Assembly: GCA_951802195.1 (NCBI GenBank)
Contig: OX637624.1
Coordinates: 1,240,001 to 1,304,000, forward strand
DNA from: Tausonia pullulans
Taxonomy: Eukaryota; Basidiomycota; Tremellomycetes; Cystofilobasidiales; Mrakiaceae
Direction: 5' to 3'
Length of the DNA stretch: 64,000 nucleotides
Below the pieces are notes generated by a model. The model was not told where the DNA came from, did not search any database, and worked only from the letters and a program-made list of their open reading frames with translations. Shown in pieces: positions 41,271 to 53,100 of the stretch. The stretch's first letter is position 1, and each line of letters begins with the position of its first letter. A program made the translations under genes and the position numbers.

Positions 41271-42701
41271 CTTGAGAGCGGGGTGAGGATGAGGGGGTGA
41301 AGGGGAGGAGTCTGGGAGAAAGAAGAAGCCTGGAGGAGGCGAGAGAGGGGAACGGAGAGAAGGAAGAGGTTGGATGAAGATTGGGATAGGAATGTGGACA
41401 ATTCCTCAGTTGATGAGGGATGGCATTGAGTCCAGGCTTCCACGAGAGAACGCGAGCAAGGGACTATTTCCGGAACCCGTTATCGGGACCAATTCCCCCT
41501 CGCTAAGCCTGATCGCCGATAATTTTGGCGCGCGGTTGATTGATTGACCCGAGAACAAGCGAGGACCTACAACACTGCATACAGACTTGCCCTCAGCCAC
41601 AGAGATACTCCTCTCGCAGAGAAGGAAGGCTGGGGGGGTATCTTTAGTGACGGCGCGTCAAGCAGCCCGCGGCCCGCCCTTTATCTTCTTTGATTCTGCC
41701 CTTCCCTTCGTCCTCTGGCTGCTATCTGCACAATTTCATTCGACCCAGGGCCAAGTTGGCGAGCGACGGGCATGCCATCTCTCGCCTAACGCCCATCTCC
41801 CTCTCATAGTTTGACCCAGTCCTCGGGGCAGCCGGCCTGCATCCTTACGAAATCTTCCGTTGCGCTATGACCACCAGAGCTTTGCTTTAGACCCGACATC
41901 TCGATGAAAAATCACATATCCGGTAGTCAAGTCCAATCTAACCGCTCAACGTTTGATTTATAGCGCCCATTTGTTGGTTTCCTTCCGTGGAAGCCCGCGG
42001 GGAAGGATCGGCCTGTCGGTGGGGTTGGGCTTCGGTGAAGCAAGCCTTTAGCCGATCGCCCTTTATGAGCACCCGCGTACATATCACTCGCCGGAGAGGC
42101 CGAAGGGGTTCAGGTCAGAGCGTCCGGGCCAAGCCATTGTGTCAACTTGTTGATGGGGCACGTGCTAGTCGAGGCCTTTGTTACGCGGGTTGCAGAAAGC
42201 TCGGCCGATTTTGACTAGTTCGTGTCTCTCCTGGGCGTCCTTCCCTATCCACCCAACACACACGCATACCCCTCTGGCTCGCTTATACGCTCGTACTATC
42301 TTCCGAGCTCTTTCTGTGTCACCTAGCGGAGGAGGGTGAGTGAGTGCTGCGCCGGCTGACAACGGGCGAACGTAATAACGCCTTAGGAGAGCCGCCCATA
42401 CTTCCGCCCAGTACCTGACTGCTCCTGAACAGTCTGGTATGTGACGGGAGACGTTCAACGATGCTGAGTAATACGGTAGATGCTGGAATGAGCAGAAAGT
42501 TCCGACGAGGGCAGGTTTCAGACCGGACGCGGCCCTCGGCTGCTTGCTTGCGAGAAGGAGAGAAACTCTGAACGCGCTCATTTGAAAATCGAGATGAAGA
42601 AATTCAAGGGTAAAAGTGACAATCAATATAGAAAGAAAGAAGAAAAAACCCGGAGAAAAGTAGAGGAAAAGGGGCCAGAGAGCGCTGTGTGCTCAGATTC
42701 A
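41271..42701. other. Permease upstream region and DOMON 3' flank
   Basis: A 1.4-kb gap with no recognisable gene. It contains the permease promoter on its left side. Confidence 0.5.
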
Positions 42702-43918
42702 TCAAAGGATGGCAACAACGATCGACGCGAGGAAGATATTGGCGAAGAGAATGAGGTGGTCCAGCTGGATTATTGAAGTGGATCCTGACACAGGAGAGCT
42801 CACAGAAGGAGTGGACGAGCTGGCGGGAGTTGCACTGTTGGCACGGCTGGCAATGTTCGAGCTGCCTGTAGCGGCCAAGGAGGAGGCCGACTGGATGAAG
42901 GAGGAGGATGGAGAGCCAGACAACGTCTCCGAAAAACTCACTTCAACACCCAAATAAGATTCAGTCACTGCACAAAATATTGTGAAATTTTCAAGCTGCG
43001 CTCTAAAGTCTCGATATTCACAGGTGAGGGATGACTCTGCAGGGACGACAGCGAGAGCATTGGTCAAGTCGAGAGCGCCCGTTCCACGAACTGAATGCTG
43101 CATGAGGTTGGCCCCAGCCTCCTTGGAGCCAGGATTAGTTGTGCCCTGATAATTTCGCACAAGCATAAACACACGAGGTGCGCTCTCCCGTCAGAACATG
43201 TGAGCGGGGAGCGGGATAGTAAGGCCACAATCACATACGTAGGCCCAGATGATGGGGACGTTGCCAGGGTTCTGAGGGTTAGGCAACGAAAAGGAGATTT
43301 TGGTATCAAACCCGTTCAGAACCGTGGAGCTGTCGACCAGCCTGGCAGTTCCCACTGATGGAGTCGGCTGGAGAGTTGGCTGAGCTTTTGTTAAAGCGAG
43401 ACGCTGGGATAAGGTGATGGACGAGTCGCTGTTCGGCCACTGAGAATACATATCAGTGAGTACGTTGTCACAGGAATGGACGCCTCTACCGCTCAAGGCT
43501 CACAACGATGACCATCGGACTGCCAACCATCTTCTGTCCGAATCCCATGCCAATCCAGCCAAAGTTAAAGCTGCTCGGCGCGCGTGTTGATGTTAAGTTG
43601 AGAGTGTCTGGCGAGAACGAAACCTGATGAGCTAGCGACCACGGTCACTGACTTGCGAATGACTCCATCTCCTAATCTCACATATCGTCTCTGATGGTCC
43701 CATTACCGCAGATATACAGACAGCGTTCTGCATTGAACGTCCACAGGATGATGTCAGCATGTGAACCGTGACCAGGACCTTGCCGACGTAAGGCTTCATG
43801 AGGGTGCGTCTCAGCGCTAGCTCGATGGACTGACCAATGTGCAGAGCGTGTCTCCAGTAGACTGGGAGAGACCGAGAGAGCAGGTCATGAGGAGAACGGA
43901 AGCTATATAGAGAATCAT
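42702..43918 (-). CDS. Secreted DOMON/CDH-cytochrome-like protein, probably GPI-anchored
   Basis: The start at 43918 gives a signal peptide (MILYIASVLLMTCSLGLSQS). After several introns the mature part reads VSFSPDTLNLTSTRAPSSFN, FGWIGMGFGQKMVGSPMVIV and a WPNSDSSITLSQRLAL segment, then DTKISFSLPNPQNPGNVPIIWAY. GWIGMGFG...M.GSPM is the haem-ligand region of cellobiose-dehydrogenase-type cytochrome (DOMON) domains, where the Met in MVGSPM or nearby is an axial ligand. A Ser/Thr-rich linker (SSSFIQSASSLAATGSSNIA) follows and a hydrophobic terminus (LILFANIFLASIVVAIL), typical of a GPI signal or single anchor. No flavin domain follows. Such proteins may carry electrons to extracellular copper or iron enzymes; this is inference. 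Exon borders are approximate. Confidence 0.72.
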
Positions 43919-44597
43919 AGAAGTGATGTTGTACTAGCCAGAGGAGAAAGGGGATGTCAACAAGAGATCACGGCCGGCCACGACTGTGTTCGACAGCGGC
44001 CCGATGACGAGGACGAGTCCTCGAACAGGAAAATAAGGGCCCTCTATCGGTCATGTTGCTTCGGGAAGCTGACTCACTTGAGGAGCTATCGATGGGTAGG
44101 GAAGCTGAGAGAAGCGAGAAGAGTCAGCTTAAAGGGTTGAGAGAGTAAGTCTACGATGGGGCGCCGGCCAGTGCGAGCTTGCACGAGCGGGACGCTTTCT
44201 GGCCATGATCTGAGCTTGTGCGTACTATCAACTGGAATCTTGGGTGATTGCAAGATGATGGACGTTAACTCATTCCCTCTTTCTGGGGCCTCCCGGGCGA
44301 AATAGCGATCAGAGGAGGCTGGCCGACGGAAGGATCCAAAGTCCCGCGGGAATGTCAAAGGCTCTTTGTCCCTCCCTTCCCCCTTCCCACGCACGGCCTT
44401 GTTCCGAGGTTGTTTCAGTACCGGCTGGCGTGCCACATCACCTCTAGCAAGAATTCATTTGCCTGATAATCTTTGGAATCCTCCTTTCGAATATGAGCAT
44501 ATAAGTTCTCCTCTCTGTTGGATGGTGAGCTGGCTCTGGTTCCCAAGAAGGAGCTGAGCTCTTCACTTCGGCTATCGACCGGCACCTCTCCGAGCAT
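43919..44597. other. Intergenic region upstream of the DOMON gene
   Basis: No gene recognised. Confidence 0.5.
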
Positions 44598-45244
44598 TTG
44601 AGAGAGGTGGCCGACCAATCTGAGACCCGTAACGTAGCTGAGGGTTGACCTACGGCTGGCTCGCTTCACCTTGAGACTTGACAGGGATATGCGGCCTGCA
44701 GTGCACCGTTCGGATCGGCCCAGGGGTCGAGGGACTGAGGAGGATGGGTGAGAACATGGGCGTCGGCAGTGGAGTGGAGCGAAAGCGGTGGAGGTGGCAC
44801 GGGTTCGCTTTCAGACCTTCGGCAGATCTGTCCAGTCCACATGATAGTCAGAATGCAGTGCGGAATCTACGATGGACCGAGCGTTTTTATGGATGAGGAG
44901 CGCGAACAATGGAGGGTAGAGGGGGTGAGAAGGACGAGAAGGACGAGAAACCAAGGGGGTGTGGCATGATGAGACACGAGGGGAAAGGATGAAAAGGCAA
45001 CAAGTGCGAGGCAGATGACGATGACGAATGGGAAGAGCAGGAGGGACAACGAAGCAAGGAGCGTGGGGCAATGTGGCGGAAGAAGGGACGAAGGAGAGGG
45101 ATTCTGAGCACGGAAAGACGACGCTGCACAGTGCAAACCGCGCAGATCATCTGAAACACGTCGAGTGGAAGACAAGGTCGCATCGCAGACGCAGGAGTGC
45201 AGGCGCGGGGTGGCCATCCAGGCGTAGTAGAGCCGACGTGGCGA
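44598..45244 (-). repeat. Dispersed repeat of about 650 bp, copy 2
   Basis: An inverted, nearly identical copy of 30171-30817. It sits 67 bp from the stop codon of the GH43 gene, so it may carry that gene's 3' end signals, and it fills the space between two divergent-flank genes. Its type is unknown. Confidence 0.9.
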
Positions 45245-45310
45245 GTCCGCAAGATCCTGACAAGCGCGTTCGGCACAAAATGTCGTCGCACAAATCCCCC
45301 TGTTCCTAAC

Positions 45311-47368
45311 TCAGTAAACAACCGGCCAGCCGTTTGTGAACTTGACAAGGTTGATGCCTGAGATAACCGAGTTTGTGGCCAATCAGCCTCAGAAATTGGA
45401 GTGGCAACTCGGAAAGAAACCTACCGAGGTTACTTGTCTTTGCCGTGTACCAGTGATAGAAGAAGGCAACGGCGTCCGAGTCCTTGAAGAAAGATCCTCC
45501 CCCGGGACCAATTGTCTGAAAGAAGTATTAGACACAGATGGGTGTGATTTCCTGTTCGCCTTGCGAATCGATATGGAGATGGACGCACGGTGCCGTGAGA
45601 CGCGAGAATCTGAGTTCCTCCTCCGTTGAGAGCAGACTTGCCAGACTGGTCGACATACGGGCCTTTGATGTTGGTCGCGCGCTAAATTCGAGGAGAGATC
45701 CAGAAATTTCAACCAGGGCTCTTTCATTCAAAGAGAACTGGAGATGTGTGTACTGACGACGACGCGGGTGTTGTAGGTCGACTTGAGGGCCTTGCAGCAG
45801 TTACTGGGGAGCCAGACTACGTTAGTCTTATTTAAGGCGGAGGAAGAGAGAAATGACATACTCCCAGGATGTAAAGAGGTAATAATAGGAGCCCTGATGG
45901 GTAGGGGAAGGGTCGGTGAGATGAGGTCATCGGCGCACTCAAGTGGGATCGACAAACCTCCTTGCGGATGAACGGAGCCTCGATAGCTCCTCCGTTGCGG
46001 GAGGCAATCGACGTGTACGAGGTAGAAGAGAGCTTTCCGGAAGAGGGGTTGATACTACCGATATAGATGCCGTTCCAGAAGCTGCACAGGAGGTGAATCA
46101 TGTGAGCTGGGGGAGGAACACACGAGAACTCGACGAAAACGAAACTTACGATCCCCAAGTCAAATACCAGGATCTAGGAGGGAGTTTCAGCGTTGATAGC
46201 CTCAGGAGAACAAATCAATCCCTGATAGCACTCACGATCCGTCAATGACGAGGTTCTAGTGGGATATAAAGATCAGTAAAGGCTCTCGACCGAGATGTAG
46301 ATGTTTGAGAATTGACGGACCGGGTCGATGGCGTTGAAGGACGTGGAGGTAGAGCTTGAGAGGACTTTACCCTGGCTGAGAACGGACACGGATTTTAGCA
46401 TATACATGGCCACATTGTATATCCAGTTGCTCACTCTGTCCAGGACCCCGCCTTTCCAGTGGTCGACGTAGCCATAAAGATGGCCGAGTTCTGCGTTCCA
46501 AAGGAGCTCGCCGAGTAATACATGATGAACTTACCGCCAACGTACGTCTGCGAATCGGCGTCATGTTAGACGTGACAGTGTGACAGTATGCATTAGTATA
46601 AAACGCACAACATCCCTGAAAGAAGGAAGGCAGTGCGAGGGCGTGGTCAGACATGACGCACGACGAACCCAGCGAGATGTGACACAACTCACGGGGCCCA
46701 AAGGTCTCCATTCTTTGTGAGAGTGTACTGATCGGTGGATGACGGCGCTCCGTTCGGGAAGACAAGTCCAGCGAAGGTCCATTTCTGATGAAACGTTGAG
46801 GTCAGCAACTGGACTACAATAGCCGAGAGCGCAGTAATAAGCCGACTAACTGTGCGGTCCAGACTGAAGATGAAGATGGATGCGTCAGCTTGTGTATCAA
46901 CCATGGATGGGCTCAGAGGGATGTGACGCAACATACGAGGTGTGGATGGGAATACCCTTGCCTAAGGATTAAGGCGTTTGAGCATAAATGTTCTCGTCAG
47001 TAGTCCGACGGAAGAGGCAGAGTCAATATTAGGGGTAGCCGTAAGGACGGACCCCCTGTCTCTCACGCCGCGCCATACGCACCGGTCGAATAAACGTAGT
47101 AGAGCCCATCGGGACCCTTGGCCACAGTCGGGTCGTGGATGCCATCGAATGAGCCGGTGATGGGACCTAAGAACGAAGAAATTGGGAAGACTCAGGAACT
47201 GGTCGAGAGCCTCATGTCCTGGAGAAGAGCCACAGCCTACCAGCAAGCAAGAGCTACAGTATCGCTGCGTGGCCCGCTTCTCTCTGACTTACCAGGGTTG
47301 GGGAATGCGGCGAGCGCAGTTGCAACAAAGGCAAGAGCTGCTGCGAGGAACCGGAGGGAAAAGAGCAT
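45311..47368 (-). CDS. GH43 endo-1,5-alpha-L-arabinanase, secreted
   Basis: This cuts arabinan side chains of pectin outside the cell. The start at 47368 gives a signal peptide (MLFSLRFLAAALAFVATALAAFP). About ten introns. Spliced motifs in order: GPITGSFDGIHDPTVAKGPDG with the catalytic-base Asp in HDPT, NWTFAGLVFPNGAP, NGDLWAPDVTYVGGKFIMYYSAS, FNAIDP then NLVIDGS (the pKa-modulating Asp region), WYLTWGSFWNGI, and SRNGGAIEAPFI with the acid Glu. The C-terminal part reads NCCKALKSTYNTRVV, GPYVDQSGKSALNGGGTQ, IGPGGGSFFKDSDAVAFFYH and INLVKFTNGWPVVY, with the stop TGA at 45311. This closely follows fungal GH43 arabinanases (subfamily 5/6 type). No carbohydrate-binding module is seen. All three acidic catalytic positions appear present. 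Confidence 0.88.
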
Positions 47369-47920
47369 CTTGCGAAATGTGGCTGGAGGTCTAGGAGCGT
47401 CGCTCCTTAGACTGCTGATCAAGTGAAGTTGAATGGCGTCCTGTGCGGGGGTCTCACCGCCTCCTCGTTAAAAGTAACGAACTCAAGATTACGAAGCCCT
47501 CGAACACGTGAGGGGCTATCTTTCTTAGGTCGATCCGCAGTTCGTAGTTTCAGCGTGCACGACCTCACTAGCACGGAATGAAAGGGGTAGTGGAAACAGG
47601 TCATCTCCTCTCATGGTATCAGCTCCTGGATGGCCTAACGAGGCTCTCGAGTTGATTTTTCTTCTCGTAGCCGCCCATAGACAAGGGTCAGCACTACACG
47701 GCACGGCGTGTGTAGAGGAGTCTACGCAAGGGCGATAAGGTTTGATGGCGCTCGTCGCTTGATGCACGCTCTCTACAATTATGCACCAGCTCGACATGTG
47801 TTTTCGCTGATCAACTCAAGAAATTGTTTGCACGGTCAAAGATGACGGTGACTGAAAGTTTTCCATACACACAACATTGCCTCACCAGCCGTCATCATTT
47901 CGTTTGTCACACAACCCCTA
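47369..47920. other. Upstream region of the GH43 gene
   Basis: The promoter side of the arabinanase. No RNA gene or repeat is recognised before the tRNA-linked block at about 47925. Confidence 0.5.
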
Positions 47921-47924
47921 TACC

Positions 47925-48057
47925 GGTTTGGCAGGCTGCCTTCCGGTGGCTCACCGGGGGGCGCAGAGAGATTGGATTGCCCTTTTGTCTGTCATCGGAA
48001 TGCAATCAGAGATACGTTCCTGACGACAAGGATACGCTGGACGAGGGCAAAAGCTAT
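47925..48057 (-). repeat. Conserved block downstream of tRNA-Arg-like copy B
   Basis: The same block as at 13047-13172 and 61687-61813, lying on the 3' side of the minus-strand tRNA. It carries the 12-bp stretch that copy A lacks, shared with copy C. Confidence 0.7.
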
Positions 48058-48175
48058 AGACGGCTGCCGGGGTCGAACCGACGATCGCTGGCGTGCGTCG
48101 TGAGAGACTACAATCTATCGATTGAATCCTCCCATGCGCCGAAAACCAGAATCTTAACCACTAGACGAAGCCGCC
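48058..48175 (-). tRNA. tRNA-Arg (TCG)-like gene with intron, copy B
   Basis: The same structure as copy A. Over the tRNA part it differs by one base, which turns an acceptor G-T pair into G-C (3' strand AGCCGTC), so pairing is kept or improved. The anticodon is TCG, with the intron of about 45 nt unchanged. LINE copy 2 begins 61 bp upstream of its 5' end, on the opposite strand and pointing away. Whether it is an expressed tRNA or part of a repeat is unsettled. Confidence 0.62.
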
Positions 48176-48288
48176 TACTGGGTCTGGATAATCCTCCCAT
48201 TGCCAACTAACCTTACCGGCCCCCTGAGCAGATCTCCAACCACCACCAGGACCAACCACCACCAGGTCAACCCAGGTCACCCTACCTT

Positions 48289-50193
48289 ATGCCTAGTGAA
48301 TCAACCCCCAAGCGACTCCAAGAAGCCCTCAAGGCTCCCAAGGATCCCCCAGACCCTCCCTCCTCAGCAAAGAGAAAGAGCGGATCCGATGAAACCCCTA
48401 GCGTCCAGGACGCGACCAATATGCCCTCTCGCCTCGACGAACGTCCCCAAACGCCCGTCAACAAACCCACCTCCACCCCTCCTGCCCATCCAACCAGTCG
48501 TAGCAACCCTAGCACTCCTACCAATCCTACCGACCCCAGCACTCCTACCAATCGTACCAATCTTACCAACCCTACTACTCCTACCAACCCTCCCACCCAT
48601 GTCACCCCCTCGGCTCTCCTCTCTTCTCCCTCCCCCCTCCGCAGGACCCCTGCAACCCCCTCAACTCGCCGTGTCACGCGGTCGAGCTCAGCCATCCGCG
48701 ACCTCAATGCCGCTCTATCCTCAACGTCCGAAGTGACGCGTCTCACACCGTCTCGCTCTACAGGCGAGACTCTCCCTCAACAACCTCTCTTCGTCCCCGG
48801 CGCCGCGTCGCCCGCGCCGGCAACCTCCGCCGGCACCCGCACTCGCGCCGCCGCGAAATCCCAGCCGAACGCCATCGGCCGCTCATATGCGAACGCCGCA
48901 AAACAGGCTCATTCTACAAACTCAGCTGCGGGACAACGTGACTCGTCTGGCACCCAGCCCCAGTTCCCTTTCGTCTTCGGAACCGCTCAACAACCTCCGC
49001 AGGATAATACCCCAATCGCCCCAGCCTTGGCTACCGACCGCGGGAACTGTCTAGCCATCTCAGTCCCTCGAGATACCACTCCTTTCGAGATCTCTCTCGC
49101 AATCTCCAAGTGCGACGAACGACTGTCTTTCCTGGTCCGTCCTATCAAGGACCCTCAAGACAGAATGCTCCTCCTAGTCGACTCTGAAGAAGATGCTCAA
49201 GACATCCTGACCCAACTACAGTCCCTCCCGCTGAACGTGAGGGGGGTGAAACCTCAGATCCACGCGTGCTACAATTCCCAAAACAAGCTCCTGCAGGAAG
49301 GTCTGCTGGTGAACTTCGAAAAAGGCAAAGGAGTGGAGGAGGAGTTTCGCAAACAAGTAGAAGCCTCTGGAGACAGAGTCATCATATTCCAGCGCCAGTA
49401 TTACGCCCGCTTACCCGGCGTCCCAACTGGCCGGGTTAGAGTTCTGCTCGACCTTTCTGGCTCCAAGACGATGCCGAGAGCGAATGCATTCCCTCAACAG
49501 CTACCCGGCTGGGTCAACCATCATGTCATCTTCAAACCTGTCCGACCTGCCACGGGGACAAACTCTCCATCTCGACCAGCCTCGTCATACTGCTACTACT
49601 GCCACTCATTTGAGCACGCTCGTGTCAAGTGTCCCACCGCTCCAGAGTGTGGCGGATGCGGATCGCACGCTCACCCATCTGCCCGATGCCCAGGTCGTCC
49701 GAAGGCAAACCTTCCAGCGAGTGCGCGAGCACCAATCGAAGGACCCCCCCACCGACCTGCCGGACCGGGAACAGACCTGGATGGATACCAGCTCGTACAA
49801 AAATCCAAAAGGAGGTCACTGAACAGGCCGACTGAAGCCATGACAGAGCTGGCCACACCCCCTGCCCACGCCGGCACCTCCCACTCCCTCTCAGAGCAAG
49901 CACCGCGCAATGCGGGCTCGCAACCCAGCCACACACGGAGCGCCATAGAGGATGACAACGAAGAGGATTTGACGAGGAAGGAAGACGGGATGCAGGTCGA
50001 AGACGAGCATCCACCTTCCACTCCACCTCCCCTGCCACCATCGTCTCCCCCTCCCTCATCCCCATCCCCCCCATCTTCAATCCCCCTGAATCCACCCTCC
50101 ACTCCTTCTCTCATCCCCTCCAAGCCGTCCTCCCAGGCATCCATCGAGCACACCCTCGTGACCTTGGCTGAAGCCGAGGACATGGAAGAATAA
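48289..50193 (+). CDS. LINE copy 2 ORF1: gag-like RNA-binding protein
   Basis: 634 residues starting MPSESTPKRLQEALKAPKDP. The N-terminal third is Pro/Ser/Thr-rich with a degenerate TNP/TNPT tract, then a conserved middle region and two CCHC knuckles at about residues 434-447 and 453-466 (CYYCHSFEHARVKC and CGGCGSHAHPSARC), then a Pro/Ser and acidic tail ending ERTLV-like TLAEAEDMEE. It binds element RNA. The stop overlaps the ORF2 start. Confidence 0.9.
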   Translation: MPSESTPKRLQEALKAPKDPPDPPSSAKRKSGSDETPSVQDATNMPSRLDERPQTPVNKPTSTPPAHPTSRSNPSTPTNPTDPSTPTNRTNLTNPTTPTNPPTHVTPSALLSSPSPLRRTPATPSTRRVTRSSSAIRDLNAALSSTSEVTRLTPSRSTGETLPQQPLFVPGAASPAPATSAGTRTRAAAKSQPNAIGRSYANAAKQAHSTNSAAGQRDSSGTQPQFPFVFGTAQQPPQDNTPIAPALATDRGNCLAISVPRDTTPFEISLAISKCDERLSFLVRPIKDPQDRMLLLVDSEEDAQDILTQLQSLPLNVRGVKPQIHACYNSQNKLLQEGLLVNFEKGKGVEEEFRKQVEASGDRVIIFQRQYYARLPGVPTGRVRVLLDLSGSKTMPRANAFPQQLPGWVNHHVIFKPVRPATGTNSPSRPASSYCYYCHSFEHARVKCPTAPECGGCGSHAHPSARCPGRPKANLPASARAPIEGPPHRPAGPGTDLDGYQLVQKSKRRSLNRPTEAMTELATPPAHAGTSHSLSEQAPRNAGSQPSHTRSAIEDDNEEDLTRKEDGMQVEDEHPPSTPPPLPPSSPPPSSPSPPSSIPLNPPSTPSLIPSKPSSQASIEHTLVTLAEAEDMEE

Positions 50194-53100
50194 TGGTGTA
50201 CAACGATGTCCAGATCGTCGCGGCGAACATCCAGAGGGTGTTCACGCGAGATCGCGCCCGCAGTCTCCTCCTCTCTCTATATTCACGATCCAAGGCTGAC
50301 ATATACCTTCTCTCAGAAGTGGCATGCACAACACCAGATCAGGTAGCTACCTGGACAGCCGAATGTGAAGATATGGGCTTCGGCTCGATCTTTACGGTCG
50401 GATGCCAGACTGCCATCCTCTGGCGACATGCCTCTCGATTCCTTCCTCCCGATACCCCACCAACTAGGATCAGATCCATATCCCGCTCCTCTTCCATCTT
50501 ACGAGCCAACCTGACGGATGCCGTGTTCGTCATCGCCGGCGAAGCCGTCAGGGTGGCTGCAGTCTACGTCCCCTGCCGAGACAGCCAAACAAACGGCCGT
50601 TCGACAAAGGAATTCCTCTCTACTCTATCTCGCAAGATACCTGCCCACTCTGACACTCCTCTCCTCCTGGGAGGGGACTGGAACTGTGTGGAGGACAGCT
50701 ACCTCGACGGGATGAGCCAATTTACCCAGAACGCAGGAAAGGAGGAAATGTGCCGGCTGGCCCGGGACTTTGCCCTTTCTGACCCATACCGATCCCTATA
50801 CCCGCTTCAGCGCGAATACACCAACTATACTGGCATCACGCGAGCAGATCGCCGCATTGATCGCTTCTACCTGTCGCCTCTACTCGCTAGCCGAGCCGTG
50901 CGACAGCGCTTCCTACCACGTCCGACCGGCCACCTGTACTCTAGCCACAAGCCGATCGCACTCAGCCTCACCTTCCCCGGTGCAATACAGCACGGTCCCG
51001 GATCGTACAAGATCGGAACTCACCTTCTGAAGATTACCGGTTTTGTCGAATACTTCCTATTCCATATCCCCGAGTGGTACCACGATGCGCTTACAGAGAG
51101 CAGGGACCCCTTCGAGGCCTGGGACGAGACCAAGCTTCAGATAGCGGATCACGCATCAGACATCTCAAGACACCTCGCCCGAATGAGCAGAGTGTCGGGC
51201 GGGGATCCACACAGGTCGATCCTCCAAGGCCACGCTCTTCGAGCCCATCTCGAACCTGCCAACACAAGCGAGTATGCCGTCAAGCAGCGACTCAAGATCG
51301 TCCGCCAGGCCGACACTATCGCAGCCCTGCGGCCTCTCGACAACCCAGCAGCCGCAGCCATCGCAAACAACGAGAGCATTCTAGCTACAGCACACACCTT
51401 CTACACGACTCTCTATGAGACCAAGACGACGCCAGCTGCCGAGCACGCCAACGCCCTCCAATATGTCACCAACACACTCGACGACTCCCAGAGTCGGACC
51501 CTCGAGAAACCCTTCGAACCGGACGAGCTCAGGCGGGCTACGTTCAGATCGAACCGTAACAAGACACCAGGAAGTGACGGGATCCCCGTCGAGTTCTACC
51601 AGGCCACATGGGCTGTCGTCGGACCGATCCTCCTCAGCCTACTGAACCTCGTCCCGGAGACAGGCCTCCGATCAGCCTCACAGCGCGAGGCCCATATCCA
51701 CCTGATCTTCAAGAAGAAGGGAGATCGCGATCAGATTGCCAACTATCGTCCGATCTCGCTCATCAACGTTGACGCGCGCATCTTCTCCCTTGCCATCAAC
51801 AGCCGCCTGCTCACCGTTGTGGACACCCTCATCGACGGGGACCAGACAGGCTTCCTCCCTGGCCGCGACTCGGGTCGTAACATCTCCTCTCTTCAGCTCG
51901 CCATAGACGACGAAGACCTCCTGCCTGGCGTCCTCGCCCAAGTCGACTTTGAGAAGGCATACGACAGAGTGTCGCACGACTTCGTTGGCCCCTGCCTCAG
52001 CCACATGGGGTTCGGCCCACGCGCCGCAGCGTGGATCACCTCAACGATGACCTCTCAGACAGCTCGGCTCATGATCAACGGATGGATGGGCCAAGCCATC
52101 GACATCCGGTCTGGTGTCCGACAGGGCGATCCCGCGGCACCGACGATCTTCGCCCTCCTCCTGGAGCCGCTGGCATGTATGCTCCGCCATCGCCTCCCAC
52201 CGGCCAATCCGCCCCCTCTACATGAGCGGAAGGTCCTCCTCTTTGCAGACGATCTCAGTATCCGGTGTCGGACTTGGTCGGAGGTCGATGAGGCGACGGT
52301 CTGCCTCCGAGAGTACGAGAAAGCCGCAGCAAGCAAGCTGAACTACCAGAAGTCACTCCTGTATCCTCTAGGGTCATGCCGGACGGATGCGCCTACGAGG
52401 TACCACGAGTGGCGTGTCCAAACGCTTTCATTCGACTTCCTCGGCGTTCCATGCGGTCGCACGGTCAACGGGCCTGCTCACTGGCGAGAGATCATCGGCA
52501 AGCTGAAGGCTCGTCTTGCTCGCATCCCGCTGCACGATCTCCCTCTCCTTGCGCGATGCAACGTCATCAACCAGTACATCTACTCGAAGGTCATCTACCT
52601 GGACCGCTTCCTGCCGTGCCCAGACGATATCCTGACAGACCTCGAGGCAACGGCCTACAAGTCCCTCTACCGATCTAAACACCACGACGTCAGCAGGGAA
52701 CGCCTAGAAACCCCTCGAGACCTCGGCGGCTTCGGCTTCACGCCACTCCGCTTCCGGCTCATCAAAGCGCGCGCCCAGTGGGCTGGCGATGTACTCTTCA
52801 GACCGGAGCTACCCGCATCGATCCGCATTCGCAAGCGTATCATCCATACCATGAGCCTCGATCCAGAAGCTTATAGAATGCTGACTCGCACCATCTTCAG
52901 GGATGGAGAGTTCATCAGTGGACCCCGGCCCGCCAACTTCAGCTGGTTAGGCGTTTTTCTTTCCCCAGTGGAAGGTCAATGGTTCTTCCCAGCCGTCTGG
53001 TGGAATGCCATCCCAAGGCTCCGAAGAGCTCTCCCTGCACGTTGGCAGGCTTACCTCCGGGCATGGTTCGAAGAAATCAGCTTTGACATGAGCTATTGGA

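Noticed and set aside
44867-45348. A 153-codon frame over repeat copy 2
   Set aside because: Low-complexity Ser/Pro/Phe reading of C/T-rich DNA. The copy at 30 kb lacks its first third, and no domain is visible.
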